A stretch of 64,000 nt of DNA from Vespula vulgaris (Eukaryota > Arthropoda > Insecta > Hymenoptera > Vespidae): the NCBI RefSeq assembly GCF_905475345.1, contig NC_066592.1:7421501-7485500 (forward strand), written 5' to 3'. The notes beneath the pieces were generated by a model. It saw only the letters and a list, made by a program, of their open reading frames with translations, searched no databases and was not told the origin of the DNA. Both the position numbers and the translations under genes were made by a program. Each line of letters starts with the position of its first letter. The first letter of the stretch is position 1. Positions 1 to 13,100 of this stretch are shown here, piece after piece.

Positions 1-3000
1 TATGTATGCGCGCTGCGGTAACTTATAGTTGCGCACGTTGCACTTACGGTGCATCCGTACAGTAGGAAGAGTTTATCCATGATTGGTTCACGTACGAATG
101 TAAACCTTTTGTCTTTCTTTATTTATCTTTCTTTTTATATTATCTTTTCTTTTTTCTTCTCTTTTTTGTTTTTTTCTTGGGTTTTTTTTTCTTTTTTTTT
201 TTTCTTTCTTTTCTTTACGATCTCACGACACGTTCTATATAAAACGTCGTTGAAACGATAAGATATCTTTTTCTCTTCATTCAAATACAGCATAATAACG
301 CACACCCACACACGGTACATATGTACATGGAATTTTTTTTCTTTTTATAAGACAAATACAATCGAGAAACGACAAAGAACGAAGTTTACTATTCTACCGC
401 GAAGGATGAAATTATGTATACGAAAAGAGTTTTATCATCAAAATGTTTATCTCGTATCATCGAATACATTGTGGCAACTCGGTCGAGCCGTCAAGACTTG
501 CGACCCGTCGTCGACTCGATGAAGCTCTCTCTGTTGTAGCCGTCGATTCCAAGTCGATTCGTCGCAATCGTCGCGCTGCGCTCGAGACGAGCAACGGCAT
601 TGCGACACACACGATTGCGACCCAAAAATATGTATCTATGTACATACGTAGTGTTATTCTTTCTCTCGCTTGGCTTTTCACGAAGCTCGTGCTCCCTGGA
701 CTTTGTGTGATGTCCAAAGATATACATCTACATATATATACATACATATATATAAATACATACACATATATATGTATATATATAGATCGTTTTTATAATC
801 GACGAACTAATGAAAATCTTTTTTTATGATAACGAACATGCGTTGTCTTTGTTATCGGAATGTATCATGATTAACTTGGGCCTTCCGTTTTTCTGATCAG
901 TATCAAAGCTTTTGGTCTCGTGACGCTCGTTAAATTACTAAATAATAGATAAAGCTTATAAGACTATAGTAATTTATTATACAATGATTTATATGCCTGC
1001 GTTGTAAGGCTAACCCTCCGCTTCAACCACGATGGAAAAGGTCCGTTTAGCAGTGACTAAAGTCAATGATGTCCCTTCCCTACGCTAGGATCCCGTCGAA
1101 TCGGAACGTGCACGTAATCAATGTTAGGAAATGACGCATTAGCCTGCATCGCCTTCCTCCGAGTGACGTTTTCAAATATAAATGCTCCAAGTTTTTTATA
1201 TATTTTTTAATATACGAAAGAATATACAATACGAAACAACTCGAAAGATAAAAGAAATTATTTACTTTATTCGTTCCACTACATATTTACGTTTAATTGC
1301 TTTAATATAATCTTTTTCTATCTAATAGAATAACGATCATTATTCGTTCGTTGTACAATAACACGATCTTTTAAAGGTTTAAAGGATAGAACTGTTCCTA
1401 CATCTGTGTAAACATCTTTCCCGATAACAGTATTACAAGTATTTTAAAAGTTTCTAATAGACGGACATTAGTAATTTCGTATCGAAATTATAGAAAACGT
1501 TCTCCGAGGACAAATATTCTAGAATAACTTATAATATACTTTGAACGTATCGTATACTGTATTGTATACGATATTTCTAACAGCACTAAAAGAGAGATAA
1601 CCAAAGTATAGTCTACAGTCTATAGTAATTTCCCGTTAATCGGTATTTACTAAAACATCGATAATAGTCACGACGTACTTTCCCACGTACAACGGAACTT
1701 CGGCACGATGTTTCAAGAACGGTCGTTGCATGATTCGAAGGCAAACTTGTAGACGTGTAAGTACGTGTTGCAGCGTTGAAAAACTATCGTGCCATAATCT
1801 CGCAAGATATCAACGAATGTCAGTGGCAATAAAAAGATACGTAGTTGACTATAACGATTGCGTCTTAACAATGTCCGATATAAAGTCAATCGTGTCTACT
1901 TGTTTATCTATAAACGCGTGCGATCGTCGATATAGGAAGCTATTTGATGTCGTTAGAACGACACTAATGACCTTGTAAGGCCAAAGCTATCGGAAATGCA
2001 AATGCAGATGCAGATACAAAGTCTTTTCCTCCTTCTCTCTCCCTCTCTCCCTCTTCCTTTCTCTATCCTTTATTTACGAGTAATATATATATGTTTAATA
2101 TTTATCACGAGCCGTTGTGCAATCAATTGAAAGATCGACCGCGATAGACTATACATACATTCCGAAATATTTTTTAAAACGTAAGCGATTTTATTCTTTC
2201 TTTACTTTAACCGTTTGCCTTTAAACTATTGCCACGTAACGCATCATTAACTTACATGACCGCTCGTCCGAATTGATCCGCCGGAAGAACATTTATGCAA
2301 CTATAGTTAACACATGAACATTTGTTTAATACATAATATAGATATTTGTATGCTAGCAACGCCATTATTGTAATCTAAAGTATGAATGCAAATTTATTTT
2401 TTTACAACCGCTCTATCTACGTTTATTAAATTAATTATTATTTACTTGTTTCTTTCTTTATTTATGCACTTCTACGAACGACGTTAGTACTGGAGAAGAA
2501 TGATTTTGAAATTGTTCCATCGAATAAAAATATATATCGCTCTCGTTTTATATCGATTTTTTTTTCCATTATGATACACGGCTCTAATCTTACGAGATCG
2601 AAAAAGTAGAGCAAAAATTAAAACACAATAGTGACTCGCGTTGTTTCACCTTACGATGCAAGGCGACCGAAATTCGTTTCGTTCGAATAAATACAAATTT
2701 CCCGCTAGCACATATTTAAACTCAAGTAACTAAATGAGAAGAGAACGGTGATGTCGAAAGAGAAGGGAAATTATCGCCTTCAAGATCGGTCGATTCGATC
2801 TAACCACTACTTGTGACATTCGATTATTCTAAATTTTATTAGGTCATCATTCGATGTTTCGTTCCTAGACCGACGACCTACTTTTAAGTTCTTACCAGTG
2901 ATCCTATGTTTTTCGCGTCTTCGATGCGCTTAATTCATTTATAATGTACGCGAGATATCGTCTAACGATATTTTGTCGTCGATTTGGCGCGACCTTTGCT

Positions 3001-3660
3001 TCGGGAAATCGAAAAAATATAGACGTTCAATGTACGAAAAGGATACGATACTGTCCGGAAACAGAGCGTCGTACAGGTTAGGGTACTGAAGTAGGATATT
3101 ACGGCCCTACACGAAGAAAGCCCGCGAGGTCTGCACGGTGGGAAAGAGAGAGGCGTCCCTGGTGCTCGGGTCGACCGAATGAGTGTGCCAGAGAAAGAGA
3201 GAAAAAGAGAGACAGAGATACAGACTAGAGAGTAGAGAGGGGAATAGACAGAGAAAGAAAGATGGTGCGCGCGCTTGAGAGAGGAACGCGAGAGTCGAGG
3301 CACGCACCATCGGGTATCAAACCAGCTGGTTGGCAAGGGAGCCGCGCGCGAGCAGTTGCCAGTGAGACGCGGCAGCCCGCGAGCGTGTGTCATTTGTTCG
3401 TTCGTTCGTACGGTGCGTACGTACGTCCGCGGTACGTCTCCCATCCGTCACCTCAAAAATCCATCAGTAAGCTCGTGCTCGTGCGTACGTTCGTCCGTTC
3501 GTACATTCGTTCGTCCGGTTCGATTCATTAGAAAAAATCGTGAGTGGTGGTAGCTCCTCTGGCTGACCGCTCGTCGCTCGACCCACGACACCTGGCCCCC
3601 CTCGTCGACCGACGTCTCTCTCTCTCTCTCTTTTTATCTCTCGTACATATATTCTGTATT

Positions 3661-3713
<53 letters not shown>

Positions 3714-3933
3714 TTTCTACTACTCTTCGCGATTGGAAGAGTAGCACCGTCCCCGTCGCTCTATCGCTCTTGTTTCTCTCTCTCTCTCTCTCTTCTCTTC
3801 TCTCCTCTCCTCTCTTCTCTGCTCTGTCTCTCTCTCTCTCTTCTTCCCTCCGTCTTTCCCCATTTGTTGTGCGTGCGTGTGTGTGCCTGTGTAGTAACCT
3901 GGTGTGTGCGCTGCGCTGAACGACCGAACCAAG
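1..3933. other. Upstream region of the pasilla/NOVA gene, no coding gene seen
   Basis: No convincing coding exon was found. The first 3 kb are AT-rich with short pyrimidine and TA-rich tracts (about 120-220 and 720-785). From about 3100 the sequence becomes markedly richer in G+C and CpG, with GTTCGTTCG-type short repeats near 3395-3520, as expected for a promoter and 5' UTR of the downstream gene. Open frames here are low-complexity translations of CT or GA tracts. A GTGAGT near 3540 could be the donor of a non-coding 5' exon, but this is only inference. Confidence 0.6.
3610..3850. repeat. (CT)n microsatellite tracts in the 5' leader
   Basis: Two long runs of CT dinucleotides (about 3617-3712 and 3776-3842) sit 90-320 bases upstream of the pasilla start codon. 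Similar runs recur in intron 1 (about 4408-4436 and 4832-4885). On the other strand they read as GA repeats, the type bound by GAGA-factor in flies; any promoter role is inference. Confidence 0.85.
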
Positions 3934-4829
3934 ATGGCCGCCGATTCAGGAATGGAGACGTGTCCCTCCCCAGAGATCGCAGACTCCAGAAAGCGACCGC
4001 TCGACTGCGACGCGGAGGATGGCGCCACGAAAAGGTCCCACTATGGATCAGGTAATCTCATAGAACGTCCTCCGCGACGATTCTTTCATAAGAAGACTTT
4101 TTCTCACGCGCATTGTAACTCGGTGGTCGCACGCACGGTTCTCTTTCTCCTCCCCACTCCTCCCTTCTCTCTCTATTCGTTCGACCGTCCATCCATCCAT
4201 CCACCCACCCACCCACCCGTCCATCCATCCATCCATCCATCCATCCATTTGAACATCAATGCATTTCCTTCTTCCTTGTCCTCTCTCCTTTCGATTAATC
4301 CATCACATTCGTCTTTTTCTCTCTATTTCTTGGTTTTACGCGCGTCTTTGACAATCTCGTTGGTGGTTACTGCTGTTGACACAGCGATCGCTTCGCGCGC
4401 TCGTTCTGTCTCTCTCTCTCTCTCTCTCTCTCTTTCTGCTCGCTCGGTCTTCAGTGTACTCGACCGACGGTCGCAAAAGTTTGGATGTCTATCATGCCGT
4501 TCAACCAACCGATCGACCATTCCCTTTCGTTTTCCACTTTAAACGATTGGCAAATGCCTCCATAGAACGAGGCGAGAACGCGTCACGTCGTACAGCGATT
4601 TGCGCATCCTTTCATGCCACGTCTCCTTTCCTTCTCGTATTCTCTACATTCTTTCTCTCTTTCTTTCTTTTTCTCGCATAAGCATTTTATCTATCCGATT
4701 TGTTTCGTTGTGGTGGTATTGCGCTGTGTCGAGAGAACAGCACGGACGACGACGAGGTCGACGTCGACACCAAACAACGTCAACGTCAACGTCGTGCGCC
4801 GCGCGACGATGCGTCGCGTGTTTTCAAGT

Positions 4830-4862
<33 letters not shown>

Positions 4863-7800
4863 TTCTTCTCTCTCTCTCTCTCACTTCTCTCGTTTGCGTG
4901 AGAACAGAAAAAAGAAGGAGAGTGGCGTTTTTCGTCGGCGCGAGCGGATGGCCGAGCTGCGATCGCGATACGCTCGTCGTCGACTTTAATGGAGGATCGT
5001 GACAAGACGGTCGACAGTTTCGTGACTCTGCAACTTCGTCATCAATCTCGCGCCAGTAGTACCTTTGCTCGCGCTAGAGTCGCCGTCGATTCCTCCTTCT
5101 TTTTATTTACTACCTTCACTTCGTCTTTTTTCCTATTTCTCGTATATTGTTGTACAACGACAAGGACGACGAAGCGACGATACCGTCGGCGGACGCGAGT
5201 CGCGTGTCATATTTTATGTCATCCATCACGTATACATCGTGTCATTTTTTCGTTTATTCCTTTCGTTCATTATTTCCGTCATCGGATCCCCATAATACAG
5301 TGACGTTCTTCTCGCAAAAGCTCATTCTTCCAAGGAACGCAACATCGTACCTTGCTATTCTTTACTATTTCTTCTTCTTTTCCTTTTCTTCTACTTTACT
5401 CTTGCTTCTGGCATCGTGTCTGCCATCGCCTCTCCGCCTACGTCGTCGTTGCTGCCTGCTACCGCTACCGCCGTCGTCGCCGCCACCTCCACATCGTCGT
5501 CATCGTCGCCACCACCGCCATTACCACTACCACCACAGACACGGCCACCACTGCCGTGTTAGACGCAAAGTGGCAGAGTTACTAGGATGTGGCGTATCGG
5601 TGAGTTGTCAGGCACCACGCACCGTTTCGCCGCCGAGGTTGCGGGTCAAGGTCGATGCGAGGCGAGCGAACGAGCGAGCGCACGGGGCTTCCATCTGTCA
5701 AACAGCTGTTTGCCTTCAGCGCATCAAAACTTCGTGCCAATCCCACTGCGCTTCCGAGTCACGTCTTCCCTTTGAACCTTCGCTTCCTTCTTTCCATCTT
5801 TACATCGTTCCGTGCATATTTTCGTCTTTCTTATCGCGAATGATCAACGCCATCCCTTTCGTCTTTTGATCGCGATAAGTACGGTACGTTTGCGACTTCG
5901 TATCGAGCTTGTGATTCTCCTACGTTGTACTATCTTATGTCGATATTATTCGCGCCAATTATCTCTCGTATTTCACTGCAATGTCTATTTTTTTTTCCCG
6001 CGTGATTTTTATTAAGCGATTTAAAAATGTTATCCTAAATGACCATCTAATTGCTTTATTTTGTGCATATTTTTCGGAATTATTTAAAAATTAAGCATTG
6101 GAATAATTTTAAATTAAAGATCACGGATCAGTCTAACCTATGCATTGCTTTTATAAAATTCTTTTTTATTAACTTTCATAATATTCAGATTGTAATACAT
6201 ATATTAGTAAATAGGCCTTATATAGGTTTTTAATTAAATACATTGACGCATTGTTGTGCAGAAGTTGTTATGGAATATTTATAGGAGGAGATGGAACATA
6301 TCATCTCAAAGTATTGGTCCCTGGTGTGGCTGCCGGTGCCATCATTGGAAAAGGCGGAGAGACTATTGCACAACTTCAAAAAGATACAGGAGCAAGAGTT
6401 AAAATGTCTAAATCACATGATTTTTATCCAGGTACTTGATCTATGTTTGTTCTTGTAATGATATACTATTAGTATCATAATCCTCTATTTATGTTTTTAT
6501 AATATGATTTAATTATTCTATTATAGGCACTACAGAGAGAGTATGTTTAATAACTGGTAGTGTCGAAGCTATAATGTCTGTCATGGATTTCATTATGGAA
6601 AAAATTCGAGAGAAACCAGATCTTACGTCAAAAACCACAGTGGATTTTGAATCTGGTAAAGCAATGGCAGAAAGAGATAAACAGGTATGATATTATGATA
6701 ATCCTGTTATATTTAATGATTTTATGTGATATAAAGGATTGTTGTTAAATGATTAATAATATTTTAGGTAAAAATCTTAGTGCCTAACAGCACTGCGGGG
6801 ATGATTATAGGAAAAGGTGGAAATTACATTAAACAAATTAAAGAAGAATCTGGCTCTTATGTTCAAATTAGTCAAAAAGCTAAAGATTTATCTCTTCAAG
6901 AACGATGTATCACAGTAATAGGGGAAAAGGAAAATAATCGAAATGCCTTGTTGATGATCCTAGCAAAGGTAGCAGATGATCCACAAAGTGGAACATGTTT
7001 AAACGTTAGTTATGCTGATGTAAGTGGCCCTGTTGCCAATTACAATCCTACAGGCAGTCCTTATGCTCAAGCTCCAACAAGTACACCTACATATACTTCT
7101 ACGGCTGGGCTTAATACAGGTAAAATATAATTTTATATAGTAAAGTATATTTTTGTCACTCTTATGTTCATTTCATCATGTTTATAATTCAAATTTTATA
7201 AATTTGATATTTAACGAAAATTTATATTTAATTTTAGTGTATAATTATTAGGTCATGAATACAAACAGATTGTATATTTTGTGATTTGGTTTTTTACAGT
7301 AAGTCTCTTGAATGGCGCTGGACTGAGCCTTAACTTGAACTTAGGTGCTGCTATCACTGCTGGTACAGCTCCAGTAACAACGCAACTTTTAGAACATATA
7401 AAGCTGAACTTACGTACAACAGGTTTCTCAGAACCTGCTGCTACCGAGATTTTAACCGCCATTGCTACTCTCGCAAAGTACAATATCCTTGGGATGGGTA
7501 TTGGGATGCCATCAAGTATGAGTTATTTGGGAAATCCAATGGATAGCACCACAACAGCCAATGGTTCTAACAATAACGGTGGAGTCTTCGGGCCAATTGG
7601 AACAGTTCCTGCACTGGGATCTACTTCACCTACTCCACGCAATACACTTGATAGATACGAGCCTTTCGATCCATTTAGACAGAACAACACTGCTGCCAGT
7701 GCTATTCACCTGAACAACAATTCATTTGGTCTGGGCACTAACCAGTTATCACTTGTAAGTAAGAGTCCTACACAGGTAGACGCCAACAACAAGGAGACCA

Positions 7801-8069
7801 AGAAAGTAGACATAGAAATTGCAGAGGTTATAGTGGGAGCTATTCTGGGACCCGGTGGTCGTGCCCTCATTGAGATTCAGCACCTAAGTGGCGCCAACAT
7901 TCAAATCTCTAAGAAAGGCATGTTTGCCCCTGGTACCAGGAACCGCATAGTGACTATCACGGGTTATCCCAATGCGATCGGCACTGCTCAGTACTTGATC
8001 GAGCAAAGGATTAGTGAAGAGGAAGCAAAACGAGCACGTCAAAATGCCATCGCCAGTATGATTCACTGA
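3934..8069 (+). CDS. ps: Pasilla/NOVA-type three-KH-domain RNA-binding protein
   Basis: Exons 3934-4051, 6285-6431, 6527-6684, 6768-7119 and 7300-8069 join in phase to 514 residues. The start ATG is in a GCC-rich context and is followed by a short acidic leader with a basic KRPLD patch. KH1 spans about 44-112 with IIGKGG near 59-64. KH2 spans about 142-210 with IIGKGGNYI. KH3 spans about 429-496 with the loop ILGPGG near 440-445, where vertebrate NOVA has GKGG. The linker between KH2 and KH3 is long and rich in Ala, Asn, Ser and Thr. The FYPGTTERVCLI segment after KH1 is diagnostic of NOVA/pasilla. Family members are nuclear splicing regulators that bind YCAY clusters through KH domains; function here is by homology. 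Intron 1 is large (2.2 kb). An alternative first exon is proposed at 5587-5599. Confidence 0.93.
4188..4248 (+). repeat. (CCAT/CCAC)n tetranucleotide repeat with YCAY register
   Basis: About fourteen consecutive CCAT or CCAC units are present, in sense orientation within pasilla intron 1. Every unit is a YCAY tetramer, the core motif bound by NOVA/pasilla KH domains. It may also be a neutral microsatellite. Confidence 0.85.
5587..5599 (+). CDS. ps: Candidate alternative first coding exon of pasilla
   Basis: An ATG at 5587 is followed by 13 coding bases (M-W-R-I plus one base) and a strong donor GTGAGT at 5600. The phase (1) matches the acceptor of exon 2 at 6285 exactly, giving an N-terminus MWRIGGDGTYHL joined to KH1. 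An in-frame TAG lies 27 bases upstream, so this ATG would be the first in its exon. Fly pasilla has several promoters and N-termini, which fits, but transcript evidence is absent. Confidence 0.4.
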
Positions 8070-8164
8070 TTTCAAGTACAGCATTCTTGATCATCTCCAT
8101 TATCGGGCTCCGTTGTTCGCCTCTTCACACTTTGAGATGCTACGGCAGCTCCTTTCTCCCTTCT

Positions 8165-8275
8165 TTAACACTTGTCCACTACCACCACCTACCACCCGTT
8201 GTCATCTATCGCTGCATCACTATAGCGCTTGCATTCTCTCATCACTGTTCATGCATCCATCATGGCTCGTCAACA
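8165..8275 (+). promoter_or_regulatory. YCAY cluster immediately after the pasilla stop codon
   Basis: About eleven YCAY tetramers (CCAC, TCAT, TCAC, CCAT) lie within roughly 110 bases that begin about 100 bases after the stop codon. NOVA/pasilla proteins recognise clustered YCAY, so this is a candidate self-binding site in the mRNA's own 3' UTR. The function is inferred. Confidence 0.4.
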
Positions 8276-9332
8276 TTGATCTATCTTTTAAGGTTATTAT
8301 GATATAAATATTATATGTTATATGATAACTACTACAATTGTTCTGTGATACACCACATTACGGGGCTTTATCACATATAATACACACGTACTACATCAGA
8401 GTCACATAATATATCTAGTTATACGATATAATATATTGACAGGTGATCCGACAAAACTGCTATGAACTAGATGTGGTATGCTTGACCACAAACCTTTAAG
8501 ATATGTGGCAGATGCTACGGAGAATCATCTTTCTTCTTTCTGTTTTTAATAATATATTGACTGAATATTACTTGAAATTTATGTCATACAGAACTCATTT
8601 GAAAGTCTTTAAATGAGACGTGAGTATTTCACTTAGTTTCATAAAAAAAATTCATTTTTATTTTATCATAAAACCATATCTAAATTATTATGTTAAATTG
8701 TTCCTTAAATAGCAAATGTCTAGGCTAAACAAGATCTTACTCGCTTAACGTGTTACTTAAAAAGGCATGTTAAGTATAGAGTAATACCTTGCCAAAACCA
8801 AAGATTTTCCATATACAAGTTAAAGATGACTTGGCTTGAAGTTGAATATGCATACAGAATAAGAGCTATTCTAAATATGAACATATATTTATATATCAAA
8901 GCTGGCTGGACCAGTTAAGTACATAAAGAATAATCATTCACCATTGCCAAGTATCATTTTTAACTCTAAATCGTTGGATCCATGCATTAATAGAATTTTA
9001 TCTATTTCGTGTAATATTTAGATAAGTATACTCAAAAGTAGCATAATTTTTGACTTTATTCTTCATCATATACTCACTTGAAGGTAAAAGCCTATATGTC
9101 ATATCCATTAAAATGATTACTTTTCTTATTATAATAACAAATATTTCCATAGCTTAACTGCACAGAGTTGGTTCCTTGGTTTTTAGAAATATAATTAATA
9201 TATTAAACATTCATCTAATTATTTTTAATTTTGAAATATACTAATTAAATGGAAATAAATTTAATATATTGCTAGAAAATTTTCATATTATTTCACAATG
9301 TAGTAATAAATAGAACTAACATGATAATACAT

Positions 9333-9385
9333 AAATACATACATACATACATACGTACATAGATACATACAAATATACATACATT
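9333..9385. repeat. (ACAT)n microsatellite
   Basis: Imperfect tandem ACAT/ATAC tetranucleotides are seen. Confidence 0.85.
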
Positions 9386-10095
9386 ATATCACATTGTACA
9401 TTGTCTACATTGTAAAAATAATTTTTGTGCATATTTGTGTGCAAGTTATTGTTATTGCTGAACACTGCTTTTATCCACTATACAATTTTTTATATAAAAC
9501 ATTTGCTATTTGATTGGAATTATGTCATATACTTCATAGTTCATCACATTATAAAAAATTATATGTTTCTTATATATGAGAGTGAAATACCATCACGTCA
9601 TACATTCCTGAGATCTGTATGACAATTTATGTAGAATCTTATCAAGTTTATTCATATTAATCTGAGCAAAACTCAAAGCAGACCCATATAATTACTGTTT
9701 TTAAACAGAGTGGGGTCATTGTGTAATGTAAAACTATTTGGAACTCTTGTTTCAATATAGTGGTGTTCGATCGAATGCAGTCTGTGTTTACTCTTTTATA
9801 AAAGAGGGCTAATACTGACATTTCAAATCACTTTATCTTTGCGGGTAGGTAATAGGATGGGGTGATATAAGATAGGTGGTAATTAATAATGGGTATAGCA
9901 AAACTAGTAACTAAAATTATTAGCTGTAGCGTCTAATGAAATGTATAAGTGTACATGAGTACAATTCATAGCTGGAGGCGCTGGCTCACCGCTCTTAAAA
10001 ATAATGACTTGTACATTTATAAATATCGCATAACATGAGTAATAACAGTAAAAATGATAAAATAATAATATATTACAGAGAGAGAGAAATATATC

Positions 10096-10129
<34 letters not shown>

Positions 10130-13100
10130 AAGATGCGTATATATATACATGAAGAGATTGACATAGACTTACAAAAAGAGAATTCATATTATTTGAGATA
10201 TAAATGAGACGCGTATTCACGCATATTACGCATACACAACACGACAAACACATACACATACACATTATAGGTAGTGGAATGATATTATAATATTGTTGAT
10301 AAAATATTTGCGTCCGCAAATGAAAGAACAGGTTTACGTTTAACCATAAATTCTATGTGTCGATTAACATTACTGTGTTGTTCAAATGCATTGAAGTCAC
10401 ACAGGCACCATAAAATGCAAAAACATTAGTTTGCTGTAGATAGAATTGTTATAAAATTCTAATAGAATACATAAATGTAATTTATAGCATTAATTTAATT
10501 TGTGAATTAGTCTATTTTAATAGCTCTGATGCTATTTATATTATTGGCAGCATAATATTTCTCTATATTAATTATATCATAGTAATGTTTTACTAATTAT
10601 CATCACGTCATTATATTATATCTATCATTGATTATTGTTAATCTTATGTTACTATTCTTCCTTTCGCGTTTTCAAAATTTCTATGCAAACTCTTTCTTTC
10701 TTCTGACTGCCGGTATTTACATACATTATAGAATTTATAAAAAAGAATATCAATAATCACAAAAAAAGGAATATCATTTCTTAATAGTTAATCATTTTGT
10801 CACTTAAAAGAATATTTTCTTAGATACAACAACTTTACAAATCATTTCAACTTTTTCCTACTCGTTATATTCCAAATCATAATTATCATAATCACATTAC
10901 AAGTATAAGTAGTGAAACATATTTTTATGTATTAGCTTCTCAGAAAAGTTAAATTACTCATTAAAACAATATATCTCTCTATGTAAAACAACTTGTGGGT
11001 AGCATAAATTGTGTTGTAGATTTTTTCAAGTTAACACATTCCTTAGTAGGACAGAATATGTTTAAGACTAGCTGTGATGGAGTTGATAAAGGGATATTTT
11101 TACCAGCAGCCAGTACATGAAAAATGCCACAATATATTAAGCGTTTTAAAACTGTAGAATTTATTTGCGCAGGAAAAATAACTTGATGGATTACAAAAGT
11201 TCACCGGCAAGGAGAAGTCAAGAATGGAGCTTCTTTCTACATATGTGACAATATTTGCATGTGTACGTAAATCAAATGAATGTATAGTAAGTACTTCTTT
11301 AATGCTAAATACATTTATTAAGGTGTGCGTGTTATATAATGCCGAAGTGTAAAATTCTGTACAGAAATCAGAGTTGCATATAGTGAAGAATTGTCCAATC
11401 GCATAGAAAAGTGGATGTGACTAGAGTCTTTTCTAAGTACCTCAATTTGTGCCACTGGCATATAGTACAAGTAACTGCTTTCTATTATCGGTATATATTT
11501 TGTTAAATTATTCTGATAATACTAACACTTAGATGTTAGTTACGTTTAGATAACACTTATAAAGATACCATTAGATACTATCTAATTGGCTCTACATTGT
11601 ACAGTTATTTTTTGAAATAAAAGGCAATAACAATGTACATGAAGTGGCAAAACAGTATTGGTTCGCCGACCAGTTACCTACGAGTTGTTTAAAGGAGAAT
11701 TCAGTGTTGTATCCACGAGCCGGCAGTCATTGTTGATCATAGATGAATCTTACTTCATGTAACACTTTGTTTTTGTACAGTTTGAGATATTTCATCCACT
11801 AACTCAATAAGTAACTATGCGACATGATCTCTGTGTGTGTCGTAATATTTAGTTATACAGAATTATTAGATATAGGTGTGTAGGTAGTCTCTTAAATCTC
11901 TTATGAAATTATCGTTACAGTTTCAACATTTTAATTAATAAGGATGAAATATTTGAAGTATCTACCGAGTGAGTAAATAATTATGCTCTCGCACGTGGAG
12001 ATGTAGTGTAGTAATCAGGGAACTGTAGGAATTGCATTGACTCGCCTCAATTCTAATATGACTATTGTTACAGTAACTATAATTGAATTTGACACATGTT
12101 ATCACACAAGATGACATGCGTGTCACATTACTTGGCTGTGTGTGCTAGGCTACATCCTGAATCATGCTCCATCATCCATCACTCCACTCTCGCATAGATT
12201 ACATTAATCTTTATAAGAAAAAAAATAACAATATCTTATTGTTACATAGTAAGTATCTGAAAAATCAACAAATATTTGATACCAGGAAAATTTCTGCATT
12301 ACATTTGTGTTCCATCCAATCACTTTAGTGCCATATTGATACCACCATCAGCCACACTTGTTGACACTTGACAGTAGAACGTGTTGTTAAAGATGTGTAT
12401 ATTCTGCAAAGTGCAGATTGTTTTGAATAAAGTCGGACTATACTTATTTCTCATTATATATAAAATCTTGTTATAAAGTATTATAAAATACCTTTATATG
12501 ATCGTTTAGTTTGCATTATACGAAATATTAGTTCTCATCGCGGAAATAAGGAGTTAAATATTATAATAGCAGTATCAATACTTTTGATCAAGATTCGATT
12601 TTAGTTTCTATATTGTTGCATTTTATTAAAGATTCTATAAAGCAAAACAATATTAATTTTGATTGAAGTATATACATATATTTGGTAAAAGATAATAAAA
12701 AATGCAACGTTTTCTCATAAATTATAATAAAAATTGTTCAATTATTGTTTATAATTTTCGAAATGTATAAAATCATAATAATTTAACTCATAAAAAAATT
12801 ATGTTATTGAATCTTTTCCATTTTTTTTATTCAACAATATAATATTTATGAGTTTGTTTTTAAATAATACAATAATATTCATTTATAGTATGCGTATATG
12901 TTAAAATGACACGTTCAATGAAATTTATGAACTAAAACAATAGTTTATGAAAAAAAAATACGAATGGAGATCATGACAAAGGCCTACAATCGTTTCTTCT
13001 ATGTGAAAATTTACATCATTAATTGGCTATTTGCAATTATTAACATTATTTTATCTAAAGAAATGTTGCATTTAGTCATCTAATAATATTGTTTCTCTAA

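Larger units (their letters stand above)
4052..6284 (+). other. Intron 1 of the pasilla gene
   Basis: This 2.2-kb intron runs from a GGTAATC donor to a TTTATAG acceptor. The first 1.8 kb are CpG-rich and hold (CT)n tracts, a CCAT/CCAC tract at 4188-4248, GACGTC-rich sequence near 4745-4815 and a CCA/CCG-rich stretch at 5440-5555. The last 400 bases are AT-rich. Open frames in the CT tracts are low-complexity and I do not call them genes. A nearer AG at about 6261 would bring an in-frame stop, so the acceptor at 6284 is preferred. Confidence 0.75.

Noticed and set aside
49..320. Phe-rich and Lys-rich open frames on both strands
   Set aside because: They are translations of a T-rich low-complexity run with no splice or protein-family support.
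3511..3522. GGTTCGATTC, resembling a tRNA B box
   Set aside because: No A box, anticodon arm or cloverleaf can be formed around it.
4376..5005. Overlapping open frames of 60-130 codons in intron 1 of pasilla
   Set aside because: They arise from (CT)n and GACGTC-rich repeats in both strands; codon content is low-complexity and the region is intronic by the KH1 splice model.
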